Positions 1-10,739 of a stretch of 64,000 nucleotides of DNA are shown piece by piece. The position numbers were made by a program, and so were the translations under genes. This DNA comes from Balanoglossus misakiensis (Eukaryota > Hemichordata), in assembly GCA_040954595.2 (NCBI GenBank), contig CM082579.2, positions 3,224,001 through 3,288,000 of the forward strand. Direction: 5' to 3'. Position 1 is the first letter of the stretch. Each line of letters starts with the position of its first letter. The notes under the pieces were generated by a model that saw nothing but the letters and a program-made list of their open reading frames with translations, was not told the origin of the DNA and did no database searches.

Positions 1-1
1 C

Positions 2-3000
2 TCTCGCAAACCCCAGCAAGACCGAGTGAAGTTTCAGCTGCGCTATGACACCCCGACAGACACTTTCATCATCCCGTTTATGATCGACGTGCGGGTCGAA
101 TCAAAACAGTTGGAAATTGTCACAAGAAATATCCCACTTAACGTCCAGCGGCTTATGGGACAGAGTGGACCCATTGACCAGACCAATTTGGAGTTCACGT
201 ACAACAGGGCTACGGAGCAATGCAAAGTCACTGTATTGAGTCCAGCCAGTGGATTTCCAAAATACGGCCGCGTAATAAACATCGCTAGCAGCGAAGGGAT
301 TATGATGGACTGTGATGACTTCTTGGAGGCCGGCATAGGTTACCAGCACACCGCACAGACCGATTCGCCCAGGGAAGATTTTATCCCGATGCTTGTGGAA
401 TTGCTGGACCAGAACGGGAACAGACTGAAGCAGGAGTATTTCCAGAAGATGATCAAAATTATCGAAGGTCAAGAAAATACGCCACCGACGAAGAGTTTCA
501 CTGCCTTGCTGATTATGGAAGTTGACCAATTCGTTATGACAGCCATCACCAGCGATATTTTGGCAGCTGAAGACTTGGAAACTGACCCAGATAAGTTAAT
601 TTTCAATATCACCTCACCACTTGGTCCCGGGGAGGGATATATTGTCAGCACTGATGACCGCAATCAACCCATTACATCCTTCTATCAAAAAGATGTCAGA
701 GATCTGAAGATTGCGTATGTACCACCAAGTCAAGACTCGGCACAGAAAAGATATTTCGAAATCGAACTTGAAGTTGTCGATTCTGAGCTCGCCACCTCCG
801 ATCCCTTCATCCTTACTTTGCTCGTCAAACCGATGAACACTTTGGCTCCCGTTGCGACCAGAAATACCGGCATGATTCTCTTCGAGGGACAATCGCGTCC
901 ATTACTGTCATCCCAGAATTTAGAGATTTCAGACGAGGACAATTTGGAAGACGTTCGAATTCAAGTTTTGGATGGACTTCGACACGGCGAACTTTTGATC
1001 GGTGGCAGGCGCAGGAAGTTCTTCACGCCGGAAGACCTGGATGCCGGTAGGGTCGTTTACGTTCACGACGGTAGTGACACCTACAGTGACAATATTATTT
1101 TTAGAATGACAGATGGCGAGAACGAGGTCGAGTTTCTCTTTCCGATCAATGTGGCCGCAATCGACGACGAGCCACCCGTCGTGACTGTCAACACCGGCCT
1201 GGTAATCAACAAAGGCGAAGTTGTTCGTATCCTCCCTTTCACCCTGAGTGCAACAGACATTGACTCTGACGATGCCACCATCATGTTCATTCTCGAACCG
1301 CCTTATTCAACTGAGGGAGAAGTAATCAAAAGACAACTAGAAATCCCCCAAGATCCTCAGAACTGGCGCTTTGTTGAGGGATACTACGAACAACCTGTCA
1401 CAGAATGGGTCCAACAGGACATCTTCGATGAAAAAATTTACTACCGACACATCGGGCCTCACAACACTCAAGTTGTTGTCGACCAGTTCAAATTCAGAGT
1501 AGCTGACAGAAACGAGCCACCAAACGTTTCCCCTGTTCATACATTTTTCATCAAAGTTCAACCAGTCGACGACCAGCCACCATATCTGTACCCAAATACA
1601 CCTCTGACAATGGTGGTTGAGGAGTTTCAGTTGACTGAAATCAAGAAGAAATTCTTGCGCTATACAGATTTAGACTCTGATGACCGAGAACTTGAGTACA
1701 CCATCACGGCTCGCCCCTATGACAACGATCTGAACAATCCCCTGCCAGCAGGTGAAATTGTCCTGTATGAAGATCCAGACATTCCAATCACTATGTTTAC
1801 CCAAGCCCAGATTAATCACCTGAAAATTGCTTACAAACCACCAAGCATTGAGCTGGGCATCACTCCAAGAGTTATAACATTTATTTACTCAGTTAAAGAT
1901 ACTGCTGGCAATGTTGTAGCTGATCAGCGCTTCACCATATTCCTCAGCCCTGTCGACAATAAACCACCAGTCATCACAAACACCGGGTTCACCGTGTTTG
2001 AACGAGGCACAATGGTTATCAGTCCAGCAATGCTTGATGCAACTGACCCAGACACCAACTTGAACGATCTTATCTTCACAATCACCGAGCTGCCCGAACA
2101 TGGTACTCTGAATTATGATGGTCTCGAAATGATCGTTGGAGAAGTGTTCGTCCTGGAAGATATACAGAACGGCCGTATTTCTTACGTCAACAGTGGCGCT
2201 GAAGAGGACAGTGACAGTTTCCAACTCTCGATCACTGACAGGGTCCACATCGTTCCTATTACCGTTCGTATAAATGTTCGCCCGATTGACGATGAAGCGC
2301 CGACCCTTGAACTGCCACCGGGTACAGTTGGTTCTTACTTGGAGGTTTTGGAAGGAGGCAGCAGCTTGATTACCTCCAACGTGCTGAGCGCTTCAGACCC
2401 AGACACTGATAATCTGATGCTAACTTTCCTCATTACCACCGTACCCGCGCATGGTGTTATTGAACGCAACGGTATTCAGACAGACAGATTCACCCAACAA
2501 GATATTGTCAACGGACTCGTATCATACAGACACACCGCGGGTGAAATTGGCCTCATCAAACAGGATGACTCGTTCTCTCTGACTCTCTCTGACATGTCCG
2601 ATGAATGGATTGTTGGCGGAAATCGCATCATAGAGGTGGAAGTGTACGTTACTATTCTTCCAGTCGACACTGTCCCCCCAAATGTCACCATCGGCCTGCC
2701 ATTTGTTGTCTTTGAAGCCGATAAGAGTCCCATCACCTTGCTGAACCTCAACGCTACCGATGCAGACACGGTCGATGATGACATCTCATGCACCATCATC
2801 GTTCCCGCAACGCAGGGTTACGTAGAAAATATCTCCCCAGCGCCAGGATCCGAGAAGTCCAGAAAGGGAATTCCGATTAGTTCGTTCACAATAAAGGACA
2901 TCAGGCTGGGTCATATCAACTACGTTCAAAGTATTCACCTGGGTGTTGAACCCATTGAGGACCGCTTCACATTCCGATGCTCCGATGGCATTAACTTCTC

Positions 3001-4655
3001 GCCAAACTATTTCTTCCCGATTATCATCGATCCTACGAATGACGAAGTACCGACGGTTTTCATGCGTGAATTTATCGTGATGGAAGGTATGGACCTGACC
3101 ATTGACACGCCAATCCTGAATGCCGATGACTTGGATGTGCCGGCCGACGAACTTCACTTCTTCATCACCAAGTTTCCGGTACACGGCACTATTGTTCAGA
3201 GAAGACCGACTGGCTCAATTCCTGTGACCAACTTCACACTGGACCAGATCATCCAGGGGTCAGCCATCGTTTATGAGCACGATGATTCAGAGACACTGGA
3301 GGACACCTTCACAATCAAACTGACCGACGGGATCCACGAAGTGACCAAAGAGATCTTGATTATGGTCATCCCCCTGGATGACGAAACGCCAAGGCTGACC
3401 ATCAACAATGGCCTCGACATTGACATTGGCGAAAACCACCTGATCACAAATGATATCCTCAAAGCTACAGACTTAGATTCCAATGATGCCAACATCACGT
3501 TCATTGTCCGGTACGGTCCTCGTCACGGTTTTCTGCAGCGGCTGAACTATGACGGCACAGTACAACAGAACATTACAGTGGGTATGAACTTCAGTCAGTG
3601 GGAGATTGACGCCAATCGCATCCGCTATATCCACACTGGCCAAGTCGGAGCACGTGATCTGATCAAATTTGACGTAACCGATGGTCTCAACCCACTTATA
3701 GATCGGTACTTCTATGTCACTATTGACAACATTGACATGATCTTCCCAGATGTCATCAACAAAGGTGTGACGCTTCGTGAGGGAAGCAAAGTAACATTAA
3801 CAACCGACTTGTTGAGCACCAGCGATCTAAACAGTCCAGATGAAAACCTGGTGTTTACGATCACTCGCACTCCTGTCAAAGGCCACCTAGAAAGCACCGA
3901 CAATCCAGGTGTACCGATTACATCATTTACGCAATTAGAATTGGCGGGAAACAAGATTTACTACGTGCATACCAGCGATGATGAAATCAAGATGGACAGT
4001 TTTGAGTTTGAAGTCACTGATGGTTTCAACCCTGTATTCCGTACATTCCGAATCTCAATCAGCGACGTCGATAACAAAAAACCAGTTGTATTCTATGAAG
4101 ATCTCGTCGTAAGAGAGGGTGCCAATAAGCTGATCACTCCTTTTGAACTTCGCATCGATGATCGCGATACAGAAGATGCGTATTTACAGTTCACAATCAC
4201 CCAACTTCCAGTACACGGCAACATCCTGCGCAACTACACCGAAGTGGTCAACAGTTTCACCATGGTCGACCTGAGCGAAAATCTCATCAGTTACCAACAC
4301 GACGGATCGGAAACGACCGACGACAGCTTCTCGTTCATCGTCACGGACGGCACGCACTCCGATTTTTACGTATTCCCAGTCACGACAGTCACAACACGTA
4401 AACCTCAACTGCTGAACATCCGAATCCTGTCAGTTGACAACGGAGTTCCACAGATCGTCACCAACAAAGGCGCAACTACCGTCGGCACCGTGGGTGATGG
4501 ACTCAGTGGTTTCAGATTCACCAATAAGATTTTGAAAGTAGAAGATAGAGACAGTGAAAACCCAACTCTGGTCTACACATTGACAACACCTCCAAGCCAT
4601 GGTTATATTATCAACACTGCATTTGGAAACAACAGCATCACAAACTTCACTCAAG
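2..4655 (+). CDS. FREM2: FREM2 giant exon: N-terminal region and CSPG repeats 1-12 (start of 12)
   Basis: The frame is open from base 2, so the exon begins upstream; the codon at 26 is GTG (Val) inside the protein, not a start. The first ~155 codons are the family N-terminal region (QLEIVTRNIPL, MMDC, GYQHTA). CSPG repeats follow at about 494-825, 847-1160, 1180-1565, 1584-1955, 1971-2290, 2307-2665, 2681-3040, 3052-3370, 3392-3725, 3749-4065, 4085-4425 and 4451 onward. Most contain an acidic stretch such as ATDIDSDD or DATDPDTN and a pattern like PxHGxI...FTxxDI...YxHxG. In NG2/FRAS proteins these cadherin-like repeats mediate matrix interactions. Several N-x-S/T sites (FNIT, TNFT, NNSIT) fit an extracellular location. 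The donor is CAAG|GTAGGA after the first base of a codon; that G joins AT of exon 2 to give Asp. Vertebrate FREM2 also has, as far as I recall, a giant first exon ending at this point. Confidence 0.96.
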
Positions 4656-4954
4656 GTAGGAACAAAAACTTTTATTTGGGGGGGGGGATCATAGACCACT
4701 TCGCAGTTAGCATAACGCAGTGTGTTGTGGGACAGTTTGCGTTCTCAGCGCGTGCGATGGCCATGTACTAGACGCTATGTTGAACGCAAATTATACCATC
4801 ATGCATTGCAGATACCCTATCCGCGAAGTGGTCTATGGGTATATCACTGTGTTCAAATCTGAAAATGTCACCTGTTGGTTTTAATATAAATTAAATTATA
4901 ATTAATATAAATGTACGTCAATTTTAAAGATCAATTTGCCTTTTTGTTCTGCTT

Positions 4955-5029
4955 ATTAAATGAATATGATTTTAAATTAAAATACTGAATAAGTATCAGT
5001 ATTTTAAGTACAAATCATATTCATTTAAT
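4955..5029. repeat. 34-bp-arm foldback hairpin, 7-nt loop
   Basis: The left arm 4955-4988 starts ATTAAATGAATATGATTT and ends TTAAAATACTGA. The right arm 4996-5029 is its reverse complement with 3 mismatches in 34 positions. The loop is ATAAGTA. The hairpin sits 300 bp after the exon 1 donor in an AT-rich stretch (about 4875-5075). It could be a tiny palindromic MITE remnant, a cruciform-forming site, or a transcribed hairpin. The near-perfect, very AT-rich stem is not typical of an animal pre-miRNA. Confidence 0.85.
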
Positions 5030-8000
5030 ATAATAATTAAGGCTAATATAATCATCATAATTTGAATAACTTATATTGAAATGGTCAGTGTTGCTTGACA
5101 TTGTAAACTGAATATGTGGGATGAATTTTCATTATCATAAAAAATTCAATGGCATTTCAAGCAAGAGGCCAGTCTATGAATACATTTCTCCTTGACCCTC
5201 AATCAGTTGGATCGTTTCATGGTTTGTTAATTTCCTTGATTTTGAATTTTGGGCCACGTAAAGTCTTTGCAGCATGCAAAACATTATTGGTACATTTGGG
5301 GTGACAGTGGATTGACTTTCACTCACGTCCTGCCAGCTACTGCTTTTGCTACTGATAAAAGAACATGCGACTTTTGTAACTGAAAGGGCATCCACTGGCC
5401 AGTTACTTGTAAATTGGACCTGTGAAAATTTCAGCCATATAAAAGAAAAAATCTGTCATGTACAATGGCCTTTGTGGGTTGTGTTTATTTAGACCATATG
5501 GATCAGATTCTAGCAAAAGTCCCATTGATGTGACAGTAATGTACACAGTTCTAAGTGTACACACATTTCTCACTAGAGAATCTTACCTGCCTCTTGCCAA
5601 TTTGGCTTTTTTGTGACTTTTTGCAAGAATAAAAAACTGTCAAGATCTCACAGCACATTCATCTGCTGTGTCATCCAGTTGGTTTAGTGGTCACATGCAC
5701 TGATGCAAATTGTCAGTCAGAGTTCAGTCTTTTTTGAATAAACTTGTTCTGGACGGCACTTGACACCTCAGCTTCTTGTTGTGGAAGGCTGGGCTCAACC
5801 AGATTGTTATGCAAGTGTGTTGTGCTCATTTGCATGTGTTACATAATTCCGGGAGATTTTTTAGAAAACAGAATGTATCAGTGTATTGTCTTGGTGGGCC
5901 CTGGTGAATGGGGGGCCATTATGCTGAACAATCCATCACTCCAGGTGCTGTTATCTCTGAACATCTGAGGTCATTGTGTGGCAGCTGACTGGTTCACTTT
6001 TAATGATGCCGTATTGTGTGCACCACATTGTTGGGGGTTGGCATGAACTTGGAATTTGAAATGCACTTAGTGTCGCAAAGGTGATTCGCCATCCAAACAA
6101 AGTTCAGGTGCAAGAGAAAAGTGTGCTGCCCCTATGGTACGGTTGCAGGCACATGCAAAAAAAGACAGTGGATGGTTGCTAACACGGCCCATTAATAATG
6201 AATGTCTGACCAGGCCAACCTGTCCTAATCTACTATAATTATGTACATGTAATCAATAAAAAAATACAGACACCTTACCTAAAAGTAAAATGGTTCACTT
6301 TGGGAGTCATCCCCTGGAAATGGTAAAAATGGAATAAAATTCTGTTTCTTTTCTACTGTCTTAGTCTATGGTTTGACCAAATGGTCATCCCAGCTGCTTA
6401 TGATGTCATTATAAACAACTTTGAGAGGCTCCGAGCAGTGTTTTCCATTTCTTGCATTTGTTTTGGTTTTGTGTTCTCTAAGTCGTAATAGTGTAATTCA
6501 CACCAGATTTCTCATGTACAACTTTTTACAACTTTGTTTCTGCCCCCATAACTTATAAAAAGTTGTTGACGGATAACTTGGGATTTATCTCAGAGCAGAG
6601 CTTAAGAAAGGCCAAGCTGATATCATCGATCAATTGCATTGACTCACCCTAGTAGGGCAGCATGTTTTACATGACAAGGGGGAAATTTATGTGCATAGCA
6701 TGGCATTTGTGATTTTCCTATCATGTGCAAAATATGCAGACCCCCCTCCCAACTACTGCATAATCTTAAAGTGTAAGGACAGTATGACTGGGATTGCCAG
6801 TGGTTTTAATTAACAGCATAATTGGATTCTTACGTGAATAAATTATTAGTGAGTTGTCATTTGCCTGATAGTCAAAGGGTAAAAAAGCCACCAGGAAGAA
6901 TGTTAGGTACAAGGAAATCATGAATGTTTGGTTTCTAAGAGAAAAAAATCCGGGAGAAAGCTGGGATCGTTTCAAACTGTTTACATTCAGGAAGGGATGT
7001 ATATCTCCCAGGGGAAACAAATGTGGATGTTTGCTTGAAAAGGGAACAAATTTTATTGCCGATAGATCAGTACTTGACAAATCTTACTGGTGTACACCCC
7101 TTTGGGCCAAAGCCAAATTTGATTGTCTAGTCAGGAAGTTTTCCTAAATCAAGGAGAACACCAGACCGACATCCTGAAACCAGAAGAGTATTCAGGAAAA
7201 AATGTTCAAGAGCATACACGATGTTTGGTAAAATAATTTGAAGTCTGTTTCGGAGTTTACTTTATTGCTGGAGGGTGTTGGTAATGAGGTGTCGGCATGT
7301 TTGAGGCTATAGTTTCAGGCTTGTTGGTCATTTGACTATCTGTGGCTCCTGAGTTGTAAGTTCCGTGCAAATTGGATCTGTTTGAAAGACCTGAAATTCA
7401 TCCATATTTATAGGTGTCACGGTCATTCAGAGGCTGTCATTTAACTACGGTGCGAGTTGTCAAAATTACAGAATTAACTTTCCAGAGAGTCCGGATTTGG
7501 AGGGGGTTTTGTTTCTCTTTTGATGGAGTCCTGTTTCTCAGTTCTGTTACATGTGATGTGGAATGCTTATGCACATGTGGCGATAAACCGTTTCCACTTT
7601 GTCTCTGCCACTCCTAAAAAGAAGGTGATTTTCATCATGAAATGCCTTGCTCTAATCTGGAAGAAGCAGAACTTTCATTTGATTTGTGTGTCCTGCAAAC
7701 CCTGATTCTTAGACTACACCGGAGAAATGGTAGATTTGATAATGTGATTCAAAATCAAAATGCTAGTTGTCAACTGACTATTAGTATACGCGAATACACC
7801 ATTTCTTGCGCTCAAATCCAAAATGCCCAAATCCAAGAACTTGACTCTACGGTACCCCAGAGGTGTGTTTGTTAACGCATGCATGCATAGCAGTAACAGA
7901 TAGGTGGATGCCATAGTTCCCTATAAGGGCATTGGAAGAGTCTGCTGCATGTAAGTTTGTGTCCTTAGCATTCCTCAGAGCTAGACAGGAAGTATAGCTA

Positions 8001-8662
8001 CAGAGCCAAGTGATCAGCTCTGGGGATTTGCCATTGGTTAGAACGCCCGGATCCAATCCATCACGCCGGCCAGCAGGAGATTTCAATGTAAAGGGTTCTT
8101 TTCCAAGGCCATAAGCACTTTGGGTAGTATTAGCCAGTGCAGGAGAATTCTCCAGCCCTGGTTGGAATTCTGGCAATGTGCAGCCGTATCATGCAGGATT
8201 GCTGGGGTGATTGTCACCAATTCTGCCGTTGTGTCGCGTGCCAGCGATCGAGATACATGAATAAACAGTTAGGGGATGCCATGTCTAACGTAGATATAAA
8301 AGAGGGGTCTGCTAATGAGTGTGTTTGTCCTCCGAAATATGAAACGACAGCAACACCTGAGGTTGTCTTGCAGTGCACCGGAAGAATTTCTTGGGAAGTG
8401 TCCATGAAAATCCCAAGCCCCTCGAGATTAATTAACAACATCAGTATTGATGGCCTGTCAGGATCCCAAGAGAAAAGAATGGTTTCACTTGTAACATGGT
8501 CTAATGTACTATGATCTCCTCCTCCAAAAAAGACGACACTCTTACCCAAAAATTGGAAAACCCCATTTTATCTGATATTTCATATTTGTTTGTCTTTAGT
8601 GATGATAATGATCCCCCTCCCCCTGTGTGTATGGTAACAAAATAAATTCTGACCTGCCCCTA

Positions 8663-9273
8663 TTAAAGCCCCAGTATTTCTCGTGTGCATCCATTTTTCA
8701 TCATCGAAAAAAGCCCGTTTTTCCAGTACATCCATCATGGAATACTATATAAAGAAGATGTAAGAAAGGTTTGGGCAATTGTAGCTACATGCAAGCCGAA
8801 AATATCGCCCGTAACACTTGAAATGATGCGCGGGTTTGTTTACAACGGAAATGTTGTACATGTCGATCAGCAAACGTGCCACTTTGACATTTTGATGGTA
8901 GGACCATTTTCGGATTTGATCTGGTTCCATCGACTGATTTCTCCCATAAAGTTATCTTCCCAAAATTTCGCCGAATTAGTGCGCATTTCTTCGCTGAGTC
9001 GCTTGATTTGGGGCGACCAAACCTCTTCCGCATAGATTCACATTTGAGTGCGCATGCGCACTAGTCACGTGTGTCAACATTAGCCTGACTCACGTGACTT
9101 TCTGTCCGGACAGAAAGTCATTCTTCACTCGTTATATTGTAAATTGTATGAGTTTATCAGCAGAGCTGGGGATGATGACTGTTCGATTCAGTATCAATTA
9201 TCATCTACTTTTAGAAATTATAGATGCCGTTTCAAACAAAATTTTGCCCCTACGAGAAATACTGTGGCTTTAA
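8663..9273. mobile_element. 611-bp MITE-like element with 22-bp terminal inverted repeats at TTAA
   Basis: The left end 8663-8684 reads TTAAAGCCCCAGTATTTCTC then GT. The right end 9252-9273 is its inverse with 21 of 22 positions identical (AGCCAC instead of AGCCCC). Both repeats begin at TTAA, which fits a TTAA target-site duplication as used by piggyBac and Kolobok-type transposons. No transposase is visible. The only long frame inside (8685-9035, 116 codons, + strand) resembles nothing I know, so the element is probably non-autonomous. The interior holds a CpG-rich stretch with promoter-like motifs (9048-9120). Superfamily is an inference from the TTAA ends. Confidence 0.75.
9048..9120. promoter_or_regulatory. 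NRF1-type palindrome, two CACGTG boxes and a 26-bp perfect palindrome
   Basis: TGCGCATGCGCA at 9049-9060 is a perfect match to the palindromic NRF1 consensus (YGCGCAYGCGCR). CACGTG E-boxes occur at 9066-9071 and 9091-9096; the second lies in TCACGTGA. A perfect 26-bp palindrome at 9095-9120 follows (half-site TGACTTTCTGTCC). All of this is inside the inverted-repeat element 8663-9273, so it may be a property of the repeat family. It resembles a TATA-less promoter, but no downstream exon is evident. Confidence 0.5.
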
Positions 9274-10727
9274 AGTAAGCTGTGCCAACCCCCCTGCAGA
9301 CAAGTACTCTTAGCTGTGACCTCCAAATGAAGTTCTGCTAAAGAGATTTCGCCCTGCGTACAGACCCTAATCCATCTTAACCAGTCTGCTGGATTTCCTC
9401 CTATCTCGTTTTCAGTTACAATAAAGTGTCTTGGCGTTGCCTCTGACAGTGGAGAACAGCTTGTTCTCAACATTTGGTAATTTTGCTTATTTCCTCCCAA
9501 TGAGACTGTACCATGTTCACCTCTACCTGTGATGCAGAAGTTTGGTCTGTATCACATGTGTTTGGTTGCAGTCCCCCTTGAAAATAAAATCTTGAAACCT
9601 GACACCCTTGTAGTGCCCACAGTGCATGACTGAACTCCGGCTGCTGGAGATTACCTGTAATCATTCAGTCAGCAAAAGGGGGGTCTCTTTTCTCCAAATT
9701 GACCTGAATGGTCCTAAGAGGTACCCCTAAATGAACTGAGAGCCTGTCCTATATCAACTGAGATAAGTGAAATATCTAATGGATTGTGTGAACAACACTG
9801 CTAGCATTCAGAAGTGGTTGACTGTCTCACTTGACACAAAGGTGACAGACTTGTCTCTCATTCTTCGGTCAGGGAGTAATGTCTTGTGGCCAATATAACA
9901 GTTTTATTCCCTATGACAATGTTACCGGTGAAATTTATGTCGGTTTTGTTTGGAGCTCAAAGCGTACAAGATAGCGCACAGTGGTCATGGCAGGAGCCCC
10001 TGGACTTTCAGTCATTCTTCAGTTGCAAGAAAAGGGTTGTCGTGGAATACACAGTGTACATGAATTTACATATTGTATGAATATGCACATTTTCTGTCTG
10101 TGGTACCTTGCTTCGAGTACTTCTGGCCGGTACTACCCTGCACCAATACATGTAAAACCAGAGAAAGAGACAATGCTGTTCCTGAAATTCATGAGACTGT
10201 GCCAATCAAGTCTGGCCGCCTTTCCGAATTGTTGCTTTCATATTGCCTAACAATGCAAGTAGTCTTTGTGTCGAGGTTGTAAGGGGTGAAATGGGACCCA
10301 AAGAAATCGTTCGCTTGAGATAAGTGAACTAGAAAATTGTGCCTTCAATGTGAATTGGATTCACTGCGTTGAAGAGGTTACCCGAAGGTTGAAATGTCAT
10401 CCAGTTACTGCCATTGTTCTAAAAATAAATTGAAAGGGAGAAAAATCTATTCTTCCTAATTGCCATCTAGATAAAAGTGCATAGTATTTCTTGGTTTGTG
10501 TAGCTATGTCCATCAACTCCGGTTCCCACTTATTTTGTTTCAAGTTGCAAACTTTAATTAGTGTATGGTTTTTCATGCTAAAACAATAATCAGCATGTTG
10601 ATAGCCCCTGGCGATGGGTGCATATGTTACATACCAAGCTATTTGGCCTCGGGGACCAGAATGCATTGCTGTTTAGCGATATCTGGCCGGATTGAGTTGA
10701 AGTGAGTGGTTCAGTCGTATGGAGGGA

Positions 10728-10739
10728 GGGGGGGGGGGG
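10728..10739. repeat. Poly(G) run, 12 nt
   Basis: Twelve consecutive G follow a GGAGGGAG lead-in. It is one of at least ten G or C homopolymers of 10 nt or more in the introns. Confidence 0.9.

Noticed and set aside
1-15. CAG at 13-15 as a splice acceptor for the first exon
   Set aside because: Upstream codons still read as homologous protein and there is no pyrimidine tract; the exon most likely extends upstream of the window.
26-28. GTG as a translation start of the giant exon
   Set aside because: The frame is open to the window edge, residues before it also align with FREM2, and the codon is an internal valine in the conserved DRV motif.
43-3504. Minus-strand frames across the giant exon
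   Set aside because: They are shadows of the strongly conserved plus-strand FREM2 coding sequence.
5676-5694. tRNA or SINE A-box-like sequence (TTGGTTTAGTGGTCAC)
   Set aside because: No B-box at the right distance and no cloverleaf could be folded.
8137-8514. 125-codon plus-strand frame before the inverted-repeat element
   Set aside because: No similarity recognised, and it overlaps an equally long minus-strand frame, typical of random open frames.
8685-9035. 116-codon frame inside the 611-bp element as a transposase
   Set aside because: Too short for a transposase and no catalytic motif or DNA-binding pattern seen.
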